From the NCBI RefSeq assembly GCF_037055325.1, contig NZ_CP146373.1, forward strand, positions 2,666,001-2,730,000: DNA of 64,000 nt. The letters are read 5' to 3'. Source of the DNA: Arachnia propionica. GTDB taxonomy: Bacteria; Actinomycetota; Actinomycetes; Propionibacteriales; Propionibacteriaceae. Both the position numbers and the translations under genes were made by a program. The notes beneath the pieces were generated by a model. It saw only the letters and a list, made by a program, of their open reading frames with translations. It did not search any database and was not told where the DNA came from. This document shows positions 35,077-43,594 of the stretch, one piece after another; the stretch's first letter is position 1; every line of letters begins with the position of its first letter.

Positions 35077-36345
35077 TCAGGCACCCAGAAGGACCAAAGG
35101 AACCACAGCCACCCCGTCGGGGCGCCTGTAGGCGTGTTCACCGGTGTTGAGCAGCACCAGGTCAGCCACCTGGTCTCCCAGTTTTTCCCTCAGCCACAGG
35201 AGATGCCGCGCGTCTCTGTCCGAGGCGGCACGGTTCAGCTTGATCTCGAAAGCCACGATCCGCCCGTCCTCGCCCTCAACGATCAGGTCCACCTCCTGCT
35301 CGCCGCGTTTGGTGCGCAGGTGGAACACGTCGCCCCCCGACACCTGAGCGGCGCCTCGAACGGTGAGCATCGCCAGATTCTCGAAGAGTCCCCCGACCAA
35401 CGATCCGCGCGACCCGAGCCACCGTCCCTGCCCCTTGGCCAGTATTTCCGGGGTTGCGCGGAGGAGAACGGCGGCGAGCGCGGGATCGGCCAGGTGATGT
35501 TTGGGTGCCTGCACCAGGTTGCGGAGCGAGGTTCCGAGGGGACGCCACGCGGGCACGGGGTCCAGGAGCCACAGGGAGGTCAGCCAGTCACGGTAGCGGC
35601 TGACGGTTGCTTTGGTGGGTGGATCGGCATCACCCGGGGTGGCCGCGGTCCTGATGGTCTCCCAGGTTGCCGTCGTACCCACGGCCGAGGCATAGGCGCT
35701 CAACCACCCCATCAGAGAGGCAGGGCGACGAATCGAGACGCCGCGTTCGTCGGGGAGCTCGCGTTCGAAGATCCGGGTCGTGTAACTGCGCAGCTGCGCC
35801 GTCCGCACGCGAGGAGGAAGCCCGCGCAGCCCCGGGAAACCCGACGCGAGAATCTCCTCCAGGTAGTCACTCACTCCCATCGGGCTCGTTCCCGACACCT
35901 CTGCTCCCCCTCGGAGCAGGGCGGCCATGCTGACCGACGGTTCGACCAGATCACGTTCACAAAGCGCCATGGGCCGTATTCGCAGGGAAAGGATACGCCC
36001 GGCTCCACTGTGGATCGGGGCGTCCAGACATGGCGATGCGCTACCGGCCAGCAGGAAGCTCCCGGGGTCGGCAGCGTCGTCCACGGCTCTGCGCACCGCA
36101 TCCCAGACCGCGGGGACCCGCTGCTATTCGTCGATGAGCAGCGGCTTGGGAAGCCGGGTCACCAGTTCCGGATCCGCCCTGGCCATTCGCCAGTGCTGCT
36201 CAAGATCCAGGCGCAGCTCGTCGACGGCCCGACGGGAGGCGGTTGATGTCTTCCCCACCCCCTTGGGCCCGTCCAACGTGACCGCGGCGACGTGCGGCAT
36301 GAAGGCGTCCAGCTCCTGATCAACCAGCCTCGCAAGGTAACCCAC
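35077..36345 (-). pseudogene. AAA/DUF4143 ATPase gene broken by one stop codon
   Basis: The frame encodes an AAA_14/DUF4143 ATPase: Walker A LDGPKGVGKTSTA, Walker B LLIDE, then LLAGSASPCLDAP, a DUF4143 middle, and a nuclease-like C-terminus (EVDLIVEGEDGRIVAFEIKL). After LLIDE a TAG codon (36124-36126) interrupts the same frame, which then continues QRVPAVWDAVRRAVDD. In the intact paralogue (50828-52099) this position is the Trp of FIDEWQHVP, so a single TGG-to-TAG change inactivated it. Everything else looks undamaged, suggesting recent loss. Internal start at 36096 could still yield an ATPase-dead C-terminal product. Confidence 0.88.
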
Positions 36346-36475
36346 GCAGTCAACTATACCTCTGGGCGGAAAACTACTATCCTTTTGGGCGACTCCTCGC
36401 CATCCCTCTGGGCGCCGCGGTGATGTCAGCCAACCAACCGTTCGGGAAGGTCTACCGCTCCCCGCTCCTCTTGCT

Positions 36476-36500
36476 TCACGGTTTGCTGGCCTTGTTCGCG
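36476..36500. repeat. Fragment of the palindromic repeat (copy C)
   Basis: GGTTTGCTGGCCTTGTTCGC matches one module of the palindromic element found at 34.9 and 37.8 kb, but the opposing arm is absent. Confidence 0.5.
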
Positions 36501-36521
36501 ATTGCAGGCCCGACGACCCAC

Positions 36522-37040
36522 TCAGGTCAGGTTTTTCTCCATCGCCTGCCGGGGTCGGACATCCAGGCCGGCGGCCCCCTCACGTTTCCGGAGAGCCCTC
36601 AACTCCGGTGTCAGCCGGTCCTCCTCGACGACCTCCCAGCCCATTCGCCGATACCAAGGACCGTTCCACGGAACATCCCGATAGGTGATCAGAGTCATGC
36701 GCCGATACCCCCGCTTCCTGGCCCATTCCTCGGCGGCATCGAGCAGGCGGGCTCCGAGACCATGCCCTGCATACCCGGGAAGCACACTGACCTGCTCGAC
36801 GTGAGGGGTCGAGTCGACGATTTCAAGCCGGACGAAACCCACCGGCTCGTCCGCTCGGGTCACCGCGACCAGTACCCGTCCGGCCCGCTGGGCGGGCAGA
36901 AGGGATTCCGGATCCGCCGCAGCCATGTCGTTCATCCCGATCTCGGCGAACAGCGCATCCGCTTCCTGCTCGATGACACTCAGCACTCTCAGCTCGTCCT
37001 CGCGGGCCGGACGGATCACAGTCCCTGACACGATTCCCAC
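36522..37040 (-). CDS. GNAT-family acetyltransferase
   Basis: A 172-residue acetyltransferase: VIRPAREDELRVLSVIEQEA, then strand HVEQVSVLPGYAGHGLGARL with the acetyl-CoA loop GYAGHGLGARLLDAA, and the late MTLITYRDVPWNGPWYRRMG. This late motif is typical of a common actinobacterial GNAT subgroup. The substrate is unknown. Confidence 0.86.
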   Translation of the reverse strand: MGIVSGTVIRPAREDELRVLSVIEQEADALFAEIGMNDMAAADPESLLPAQRAGRVLVAVTRADEPVGFVRLEIVDSTPHVEQVSVLPGYAGHGLGARLLDAAEEWARKRGYRRMTLITYRDVPWNGPWYRRMGWEVVEEDRLTPELRALRKREGAAGLDVRPRQAMEKNLT

Positions 37041-37109
37041 CCGGCAGTACCGAACACCCGTAGGGGCTTCTCCTGGCGCCCCGGGTGAGCGCTCTGGACG
37101 GGGTGGAAC

Positions 37110-37508
37110 TCATTCTTCGCTGGAAACATCCCGTCCCAGTTTCCATTGCAACCAACCACAGGCACCGTCCAGAAGGGCGGTGGCAGCCACAAGTTGTCGA
37201 CCCGCCCGGGTCGGGGTGGATCGACGGGATGTGGTGCACGCCAGCACCCAGCCGAGATTGATCGCGGCAGCGCATCGCAGGTCCTTGGGCCTCGGTCGTT
37301 TCCTCGCCGCTCCCCGGAGCAGCAGGACACTCGTGGTGAGCAGCGCACCCGCCAGCGGGAGTCTCGACTTCAGCGATGGGTTGACCATCCCGAGAATCTT
37401 GTCGGAAGCCAGCACCACCCCAGCCGCCGCGAAACACCCGATCCCGTCAACCGTCAGCACTGTCCGCGCCCACCCGGCCCTCATGTCGTCCGAAACGTCA
37501 CATGTCAT
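37110..37508 (-). CDS. Small membrane protein of unknown function
   Basis: A 132-residue protein with four weakly hydrophobic segments (DGIGCFAAAGVVLASDKIL, RLPLAGALLTTSVLLLRGAA, AAAINLGWVLACTT, QLVAATALLDGACGWLQW). ATG 37508 follows AGGAGCCGAC, which excludes the longer frame. No family is recognised; similar four-helix proteins are common actinobacterial hypothetical membrane proteins. Confidence 0.55.
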   Translation of the reverse strand: MTCDVSDDMRAGWARTVLTVDGIGCFAAAGVVLASDKILGMVNPSLKSRLPLAGALLTTSVLLLRGAARKRPRPKDLRCAAAINLGWVLACTTSRRSTPTRAGRQLVAATALLDGACGWLQWKLGRDVSSEE

Positions 37509-37652
37509 GTCGGCTCCTAGTCGTCCTCGTCCACTTCCATGTCCAAGGGTTGCAGTCGGCCAGGCCACCGACGAAAGCGTCTCACGATGTCGCGGCATCG
37601 TCCGGGAGCCGCTGGCAGCATGGTTGATGGGATAAAGGCGAGGAGAATGCAC

Positions 37653-37784
37653 ATGCCCATGATCGAGATCTCGTGTCCCATCTGCGGTGCAGCCACGAAA
37701 ACCCTGCCACGCTACCCACGCAGGGTGTGTAGCACCTGCGCGGCGAAGGCTTCCGACAAGTCGGGGCGAGCCCTGGAGTTCTTC
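37653..37784 (+). pseudogene. Truncated copy of the zinc-ribbon gene
   Basis: Codons 2-42 repeat those of the gene at 34556 almost unchanged (IEISCPICGAATKTLPRYPR, then VCSTCAAKASDKSGRALEFF), after which the frame enters the palindromic repeat directly. Compared with copy A, the gene's 3' part and its spacer to the repeat are missing, as if deleted between GAGTTCTT and the repeat. Confidence 0.8.
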
Positions 37785-37794
37785 TTTTTGCTGG

Positions 37795-37893
37795 CCTTAC
37801 CCCTTGTGTGCTGGCCTTGTTCATGTTTGCTGGCCTCACAGCGCAGGCAAACGTGAACAAGGCCAGCAAACCGCGAATAGGGCCAGCAAACCG
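37795..37893. repeat. Palindromic repeat element, copy B
   Basis: Arms 37810-37830 and 37847-37867 form a 21-bp stem with one G-U pair and a 16-nt loop, nearly the same as copy A. Additional modules (GCAAACC..GAATAGGGCCA) follow to 37893. Confidence 0.75.
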
Positions 37894-38023
37894 GTGATAG
37901 GGACTTCTCGAAGAATCGGGCGGGCCAGTGAGCAAACCCACGGACGACAGGCCGATCCGACACCCCCGCCCCCGAGGCGGCACGCCGCGACGGCCCGCGT
38001 CGCGGACCTCAGGAGAAACCACG

Positions 38024-38557
38024 TCAGAAGCCGATGCTCCATTCCTCGATCTGGCCGCGGGCATAGGCCGCCTGCCCCAGGTGGGTGACCGCGTCGTCGA
38101 TGATGCTGACCAGCCGCACCCCGCGGGTGACCGGCGGGTTCCACTTGGTGTCGATCACCTCGTCCAGGTCGTCGGCGGACAGCCCCGAGACGTAGGTCGT
38201 GAACGTTTCGGCGCAGGCCTGGAAGTAGTCGAGCAGCAGGGCAGGATCCTCGACGCGCAGCGCGACGACGTCCTCGGCGGTGTCGCCAAAACCGATCGAC
38301 TTCGGGCCGCGGTCGATTCCGAGACGCTCACCCCAGCTATCGGTGATCCACAGCTGCTCCGAGATCTGCCCGGCATTGGCCAGCCACGCCACCTGGATGT
38401 CCATCTGCCGTGCGGCGTGCCACACCAGCCAGGCGATCGAGTTCGCCCGGCCGCCGGGCATCGCGTGGAGGGTTTCCTTGGAGATCTCCTTGAGCACCGT
38501 CCGGGCCGTCTCGACGGGCCGGTTGACCGAATCAATCAGAACTGCTTGAGCATCCAT
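38024..38557 (-). CDS. DinB-superfamily (DUF664-like) protein
   Basis: A 177-residue four-helix-bundle protein. The DinB metal-site histidines fit WLVWHAARQMDIQVAWLA and IDDAVTHLGQAAYARGQIEE, with ITDSWGERLGI in between, as in mycothiol-dependent DUF664 enzymes. Some members use mycothiol or bacillithiol as a thiol cofactor; the substrate here is unknown. The start at 38557 (MDAQAVLIDSV) is preferred to 38602. Confidence 0.8.
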   Translation of the reverse strand: MDAQAVLIDSVNRPVETARTVLKEISKETLHAMPGGRANSIAWLVWHAARQMDIQVAWLANAGQISEQLWITDSWGERLGIDRGPKSIGFGDTAEDVVALRVEDPALLLDYFQACAETFTTYVSGLSADDLDEVIDTKWNPPVTRGVRLVSIIDDAVTHLGQAAYARGQIEEWSIGF

Positions 38558-38642
38558 GAGTCGATCCTGCCACCGTCCGGCAAACCGCATCCCCGGCTCC
38601 ACGCACCGGACAACGTCGGTTCCTGCCCCACCGCGGCACCGT

Positions 38643-39566
38643 TCAGCGGGTGACGGAATCCACCGGCACCCGGTCGAGGTCCTCCAGGGCGATTACATCG
38701 TCGTGGATGCCGTTCGCCTCCCGCAGGTGGTCGTCGGTGGTGGTGTACCGGGTGGAGAAGTGGGTCATGGCCAGGCGGCGGGCCCCAGCTGCTGCGGCGA
38801 TGCGGGCCGTGTCCAGGGCGGTGCAGTGTCCGTGTTCGACCGCCAGCTCCCGCAGGTCGCTGGTGTAGGTGGCCTCCATGGCCAGCAGGTCGACGTTCTC
38901 GGCCAGTTTCTCCGCGGCCGGGCAGGGCCGGGTGTCCATGACGAACGCGAACGACCTCCCCCGTCGCGGACGCGACACCTCCTCCAGCCGGGTGACCACA
39001 CCGTCGATCTCCACCCGACCTTCGCGGTTCAGCTGCCCGACGGCGGGGCCGCAGATGCCGCGGGCGGCCAGGGCCTCCGGGTCGAAGCTGACCCCGGGCA
39101 GGTCCTCCACCCGGTATCCGATGGCGGGGACGCGGTGGTCGAGGCAGGCCGCCGAGAGGATGAAGTCCTTGGTCCGCAGCACCTCGCCGGGCTCCGGGCC
39201 CGCGTCGACGGGCAGGAACCGGATGTCGGCCTGGTCGTGGTAGATGCTGGCACGGTGGAGCCTCTCGACGTACTCCTGTCCCTGGGCCGGATAGACCACG
39301 GTGACCGGATGGGGCACCTGCTCCAGGGAGATGCGCTGCAACACCCCGGGCAACCCGAGGCAGTGGTCGCCGTGGAGGTGGGTGAGGCAGATGACGTCGA
39401 TGCTGCGCGCCGAGACCCCGGCCCGGGTCATCTGCCGCTGGGTGCCCTCACCGCAGTCGAACAGGACGCCGCTGGCTCCCCAGCGCAGCAGGTAGCCGTT
39501 GTGGTTCCGCGTCTTCGTGGGCACCAAGCTGGATGTTCCCAGCGCGACGAACTCGCGATCGCTCAT
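38643..39566 (-). CDS. rnz: Ribonuclease Z
   Basis: A 307-residue metallo-beta-lactamase-fold RNase that trims tRNA 3' ends. The zinc motif is CLTHLHGDHCLGLPG, with DCGEGTQRQM upstream, FVMDTRPC, MEATYTSDL and the final His in AMTHFSTRY. GAGGAGGAGAAG precedes ATG 39566, which fixes the start. It is divergent from the Ro60-like module 640 bp away; both concern RNA, though that may be coincidence. Confidence 0.95.
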   Translation of the reverse strand: MSDREFVALGTSSLVPTKTRNHNGYLLRWGASGVLFDCGEGTQRQMTRAGVSARSIDVICLTHLHGDHCLGLPGVLQRISLEQVPHPVTVVYPAQGQEYVERLHRASIYHDQADIRFLPVDAGPEPGEVLRTKDFILSAACLDHRVPAIGYRVEDLPGVSFDPEALAARGICGPAVGQLNREGRVEIDGVVTRLEEVSRPRRGRSFAFVMDTRPCPAAEKLAENVDLLAMEATYTSDLRELAVEHGHCTALDTARIAAAAGARRLAMTHFSTRYTTTDDHLREANGIHDDVIALEDLDRVPVDSVTR

Positions 39567-40208
39567 CTTCTCCTCCTCGTCCAGCCCCGGGGCCTGTTGC
39601 GAAAAACGCCACTCGGGCGAGGACTCACCGGGCGGGGTGAATCGCTCACCCGCCGTCGTGTTCCTGCACCAGCCGTGCCGGTCGCGACGGTGGGACGTCG
39701 GATCGCCCGATCCGGCATGCTGCATCCGGGCGTGGCCTGCCGCGACAGGACCCATACCCTACGGGATCGGGTCGGGCGCCATGTCCGGGGGGCCGCCTGC
39801 ACGCCTCCACCGCAACCTGCACCCTCCGTGAACGCGTCGCCCGGGGAAACTCCCGACCCGGAGTCTCTCGTCGGCAGGGCGGGTCCGGAATGGCGCCGGT
39901 GGCGGACGAGAAAACGACGTGACGGGGATGCAGGATCACGAGTCCGTCCCTCTCGAACATGAGCCGTCTTGATCGTCCCTGAACTCCTGAGCGGGAACGA
40001 TTGCCGATTCCGCTCCCGGGTTTCTCGATGTCGTGCCCTACCCATCCGCAGAAACGACGTCCCCGCCTGTCGCGGCGAAATGGGTGTCGCTACGATGACC
40101 GCGTGTCCGTGGGACCCAGGTGTGATTTCCGAGCTTCCCTGTACAGGAATTACTTCCACATCACACCGCTCTTCCCCAGACACACCCACCCTGCCCCCTG
40201 GAGAGTCG
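39567..40208. other. 642-bp gap upstream of the Ro60-like gene
   Basis: I see no convincing protein gene. I looked for a Y-RNA-like gene, since Ro proteins in bacteria can be encoded beside one, but found no tRNA-like T-loop motif or clear long pairing. The gap must hold promoters for rnz and the Ro60-like operon. Confidence 0.45.
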
Positions 40209-41600
40209 ATGCTGAGCGCAGACGAGGTCGCACGCGAGGACCTGTTGACCTTTCTCAACGCCGCATTCGTCTCCACCGGGCAGGCCGAATTCCTCACCGG
40301 AGGTGACGAGCAACGCCTGGGGCTCGGGTTCCTCCACGACTACGTGCGCGGCAACTATCGTCGCCTCTACGCCCGGCTGCTGGCGGTCGGGGTGAATCAT
40401 TTCAATGTCGCACAGATCATCATCGGACTGCTCAGCAGCGGTCGCGACACCCCCGACGACTTCCGCAGCGAGGAGAACGCCCTGCTGCGCGCGAGGCTGC
40501 GTTCCCTGCCCCCGCAGCGAGCCTGGAAGCTGATGGTCCGGCTGCGTCGGGAGGGCGTCAACAATCGTCGTACCCGCGCCCTGATCCGCGACTACATCGC
40601 CGAGCATCCCGACCTCGCCTTCCACGCGGTGAAGTACCGCCGCAAGATGTCGGGGGCGATGCGTCACGCGCACCTGCATCCCGGCGGCGAACTGGCCGAT
40701 TTCCTGTTCGGCAGCCACAAGGCCCCCTTCGACACCCCGATCCTGGAGCGCTACCGACAGGCGCGGTTCAGCAAGAGCGCGCTCCGCGAGCTGCCGTTCA
40801 GCGTCGCACAAGGCCTGGCCGCCAAGCACGGCATCAGCCCCGACGAGCTACTGAAGAGCATGGAACACCGCCTCACCGAACGGGAACGACTCCGCGTCGC
40901 CGGTCGCAGCGACACCGTCGAGGTGCGTCCCGAGAGGCTGTCGCTGACCGAACTGGCCAGCTACGTCCTGGGAGTCGACACGCCGCGCGACGAGATCGAC
41001 TGGCTGGCCGCCTCCGCTCGCGCAGTGCTGGCCCGCACCGGTCCCCTACCCCTGACCGGGAAGGTGGCCGCCGTGCTGGACAACTCGTTCTCCTCCTCGG
41101 GTTCACGCGAGAAACGTCGCCGACCGCTGGCCGTCGCCTGGGGCGTGGACCAGCTGCTGCGGGCAGGGCTCACCGACCACGACTACCGGGCTTTCTGGAC
41201 GCATCCCACCGCCGACGGCGAGGTGCCCCGACCGCGGGGGCAGACGAATCTCACGGAACGGTTGATCGATGCCCTCGAGTGGGGTGCGACGACGGTGCTG
41301 GTGGTCTCTGATGGCGCCGAGAACGACCCTCCCGGGGTTTTCCACGCCGCCCTCGACAGCGCGTCGCGGATCGTCCCAGAGCTGTACGTGCTCCACTTCA
41401 ATCCCGTCTTCGACCCGCAGGAATTGCAGGTGAGCAGCCTCAGCCCGCTGACCCGTTCTATCGGGTTGCGCAACGCCGAGGATCTGCCGACGGCGCTCGG
41501 TTTCGCACGCTACGTCACCGGCCACGGCGACCTGGCGGAGCTGGAGACCTATCTCGAACGCCGGGTGCAGGAGTTCCTGGGGGCATCAGCGCATGCGTGA
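40209..41600 (+). CDS. Ro60/TROVE-like protein with C-terminal vWA domain
   Basis: A 463-residue soluble protein. Residues about 1-260 are all-helical and repeat-like (YVRGNYRRLYARLLAVGVNH, FHAVKYRRKMSGAMRHAHLH), as in the HEAT-like TROVE ring. Residues about 280-450 form a von Willebrand A domain with a complete MIDAS: VLDNSFSSSGS (DxSxS), QTNLTERL (Thr) and VVSDGAENDP (Asp). Ro60 binds misfolded RNAs and Y RNA; that role here is inference from layout, as the helical part is divergent. ATG 40209 follows CTGGAGAGTCG. It overlaps the next gene by 8 bp, so they form a unit. A vWA partner of another system is the alternative. Confidence 0.6.
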   Translation: MLSADEVAREDLLTFLNAAFVSTGQAEFLTGGDEQRLGLGFLHDYVRGNYRRLYARLLAVGVNHFNVAQIIIGLLSSGRDTPDDFRSEENALLRARLRSLPPQRAWKLMVRLRREGVNNRRTRALIRDYIAEHPDLAFHAVKYRRKMSGAMRHAHLHPGGELADFLFGSHKAPFDTPILERYRQARFSKSALRELPFSVAQGLAAKHGISPDELLKSMEHRLTERERLRVAGRSDTVEVRPERLSLTELASYVLGVDTPRDEIDWLAASARAVLARTGPLPLTGKVAAVLDNSFSSSGSREKRRRPLAVAWGVDQLLRAGLTDHDYRAFWTHPTADGEVPRPRGQTNLTERLIDALEWGATTVLVVSDGAENDPPGVFHAALDSASRIVPELYVLHFNPVFDPQELQVSSLSPLTRSIGLRNAEDLPTALGFARYVTGHGDLAELETYLERRVQEFLGASAHA

Positions 41601-42756
41601 GATGGCACCACCCCTCGACCTGACGGGCCTGCGACCCGCCCCTGCACAGACCTTCGGGGCATTCCGGTTGATCCCGTTGCTGCGCGAAACCCCCTGCCAG
41701 GACGTTCGGTTGTCGCGTGCAGCCATCCCGCCCGGCGTGAAAATCGTCGACCTGCCCGGTCGGAAAAGCTACATCGCCTTCGTCCCCCACGGGTTGCGCC
41801 TGACCTGGGGCTCAGCCGCAGGCACTCAGGTGAAGAAGAAGGACACCCCCGACGACTGGCAGTTCCTCGAATCGGTGCATCGGCTGCGGAAGAAGGACGG
41901 TGAGGACGCGCTGCGTTTCCTGCCGCAGCACCTGGCCATCGAGGGTCTCCTCGAGCTGCACTTCAAACCCCCGACGATCGCGTGGCAGGAGTTGTCGCAG
42001 GGGTTCAGGAACCTCGGGATGACCCACCGTTCGGAGTCCTTCTTCTCCGGGCGGGAGATTCCCGGATACGCCACCGCCTTGCGGACCTTCGAACTCCACC
42101 GTGGTCAGGTCGGGATGCTGGTCCACACCTCCGACGCACTGATGGCGGCCTTCGTCGTGCCGACCGCCGAGGACTACAAGCTGCTGCACCGCACCCTCCT
42201 CGACGATCTCTACGGCGAACTGATGATGGCCTATGCCCTGAACCAACCCACCCGCTGGCTGGTGGATGCGGGCCCGCTCTTCGCCGAGGCCACGAGCATC
42301 AATGGGCTGCGTGGGGCGTTGGAGCGCGTGCGGCGCGACTGGTCCGAGACCACCACCGAAATTCTCCTGGGCGACTGGAAGGATCGTTGCTTGTTCACCG
42401 AGACGGTCTATCGCCCCGGAAGCATGCGCCTGGAACGCTTCGTGACCGACCTGGAGCTGCGCCGCCCCAACCACATCGGAGAACGCCTGGTCCGCGACGA
42501 CGGCGAGCTGCTCTACGTCAACACCCTGCGGTTGAGTTCGGCCCAGACCCGGCGCGCCCACCTGCTGCACCAGCTCTCCACGCACGACTGGAACCTGCAC
42601 GAAGCCGCCGCGGCGCTCGGCACCGACCTTCCCGGGCTTGTCGCACGAATCACCGCGCGGGGTTTCGGACACCTGATCAACAACGCCGTCCGGGAACAGG
42701 CAGCGAAGAAACTCCGGGAGCAGGGACGTCTCCCCGGTCACCTGCCCGGAGACTAG
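41593..42756 (+). CDS. ARPP-2-like protein, partner of the vWA gene
   Basis: A 387-residue soluble protein. The N-terminus (LDLTGLRPAPAQTFGAFRLI, then PLLRETPCQDVRLS) resembles, from memory, the ARPP-2 domain described in comparative studies of RNA-repair and conflict systems. The middle (TALRTFELHRGQVGMLVHTS, DALMAAFVVPTAEDYKLLH) seems a second globular domain. The C-terminus (HDWNLHEAAAALGTDLPGLV, ITARGFGHLIN) looks like a helix-turn-helix of Fis type. Start 41593 overlaps the upstream stop; ATG 41602 is possible. No activity is known. Coupling to a Ro60-like gene suggests RNA surveillance or repair. Confidence 0.5.
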   Translation: MREMAPPLDLTGLRPAPAQTFGAFRLIPLLRETPCQDVRLSRAAIPPGVKIVDLPGRKSYIAFVPHGLRLTWGSAAGTQVKKKDTPDDWQFLESVHRLRKKDGEDALRFLPQHLAIEGLLELHFKPPTIAWQELSQGFRNLGMTHRSESFFSGREIPGYATALRTFELHRGQVGMLVHTSDALMAAFVVPTAEDYKLLHRTLLDDLYGELMMAYALNQPTRWLVDAGPLFAEATSINGLRGALERVRRDWSETTTEILLGDWKDRCLFTETVYRPGSMRLERFVTDLELRRPNHIGERLVRDDGELLYVNTLRLSSAQTRRAHLLHQLSTHDWNLHEAAAALGTDLPGLVARITARGFGHLINNAVREQAAKKLREQGRLPGHLPGD

Positions 42757-43385
42757 AACGTCTTCGTCTCGTCGCGGTTCATGAACGCACCGTGACCAGT
42801 GGCGGTGTTCCAGCAGGTCAGGCCCGCATCCTCGGAGGCACACACGTAGTCCCCGTGGTAGACGACGGTTCCATATTCCACCTGCTGACCGGGGGTTCCC
42901 GGATTCTGGAACATGGGAGATTCGCTTCTCGACACGAGCTCGGGCTCCGCCTGACTCGCGGACGTGGAATTCTTCATCCTCACCCACCACTTGGCGCCGA
43001 GCTCATCCGAACCGTAGGGTTTGCTGTCCGTGTAGTTGATGATCCCGCAGCCCGCGCTCGTGTCCGAAAACTCGCAGGTGATGTTCTTCGACGGGGTGAC
43101 GATCACCGCGTACCCCGAATGGACGGCGGTGATCGGGGTGGCATTCGCGGGTCGCGGTCCGCCCGCTCCCGAATAGGCCCCCGGAATCGATACCGGCGAC
43201 CTCGTCGCGGACGGCGACCCCGCACCTGCGGAGGGGCGCGCCGTGGGCAGGGCGATGGCCGCCGAATCCTGGGCACTCGGCGATCCGGATTCAGAGGACG
43301 TGGAGGACGCGCAACCTGCCAGCAGACCTCCGGCAAGCACCGACGCGAGTAGCGGACGGAAGCGTCGACGGACGGAATCTGACAT
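42753..43385 (-). CDS. Secreted lipoprotein, paralogue of 25680 gene
   Basis: A 210-residue lipoprotein with signal peptide ending in lipobox LAGC, a Ser/Ala/Pro linker, and the same domain as the 25.7-kb lipoprotein: GAGGPRPANATPITAV, ITCEFSDTSAGCGII, YGTVVYHGDYVCASEDAGLT and CWNTATGHGAFMNRDETKTF. CAGGAGGAGACC precedes ATG 43385. Function unknown. It overlaps the end of the ARPP-2-like gene by 4 bp, tail to tail. Confidence 0.72.
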   Translation of the reverse strand: MSDSVRRRFRPLLASVLAGGLLAGCASSTSSESGSPSAQDSAAIALPTARPSAGAGSPSATRSPVSIPGAYSGAGGPRPANATPITAVHSGYAVIVTPSKNITCEFSDTSAGCGIINYTDSKPYGSDELGAKWWVRMKNSTSASQAEPELVSRSESPMFQNPGTPGQQVEYGTVVYHGDYVCASEDAGLTCWNTATGHGAFMNRDETKTF

Positions 43386-43594
43386 GGTCTCCTCCTGGTT
43401 CTCTGACAACCCGCTGGGACACGAACGCTCCCACCCTGCCACGAAGATTCTCCTGCCAAAGATACTTCCAAGAAATTCCAGGGCGGTCTGCGACGGTCGG
43501 CCCGACCTCCGAAAAGAGCCAAAAGCTACGGCACGATGTCCTAAATCCCACCTTCCCTGCCCGCGTGGCCGGCGCGTGGGGCAAGATTATCCCT

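Noticed and set aside
39567-40208. Possible Y RNA gene beside the Ro60-like gene
   Set aside because: No tRNA-like T-loop, no long pairing between ends; cannot be supported without a covariance search.
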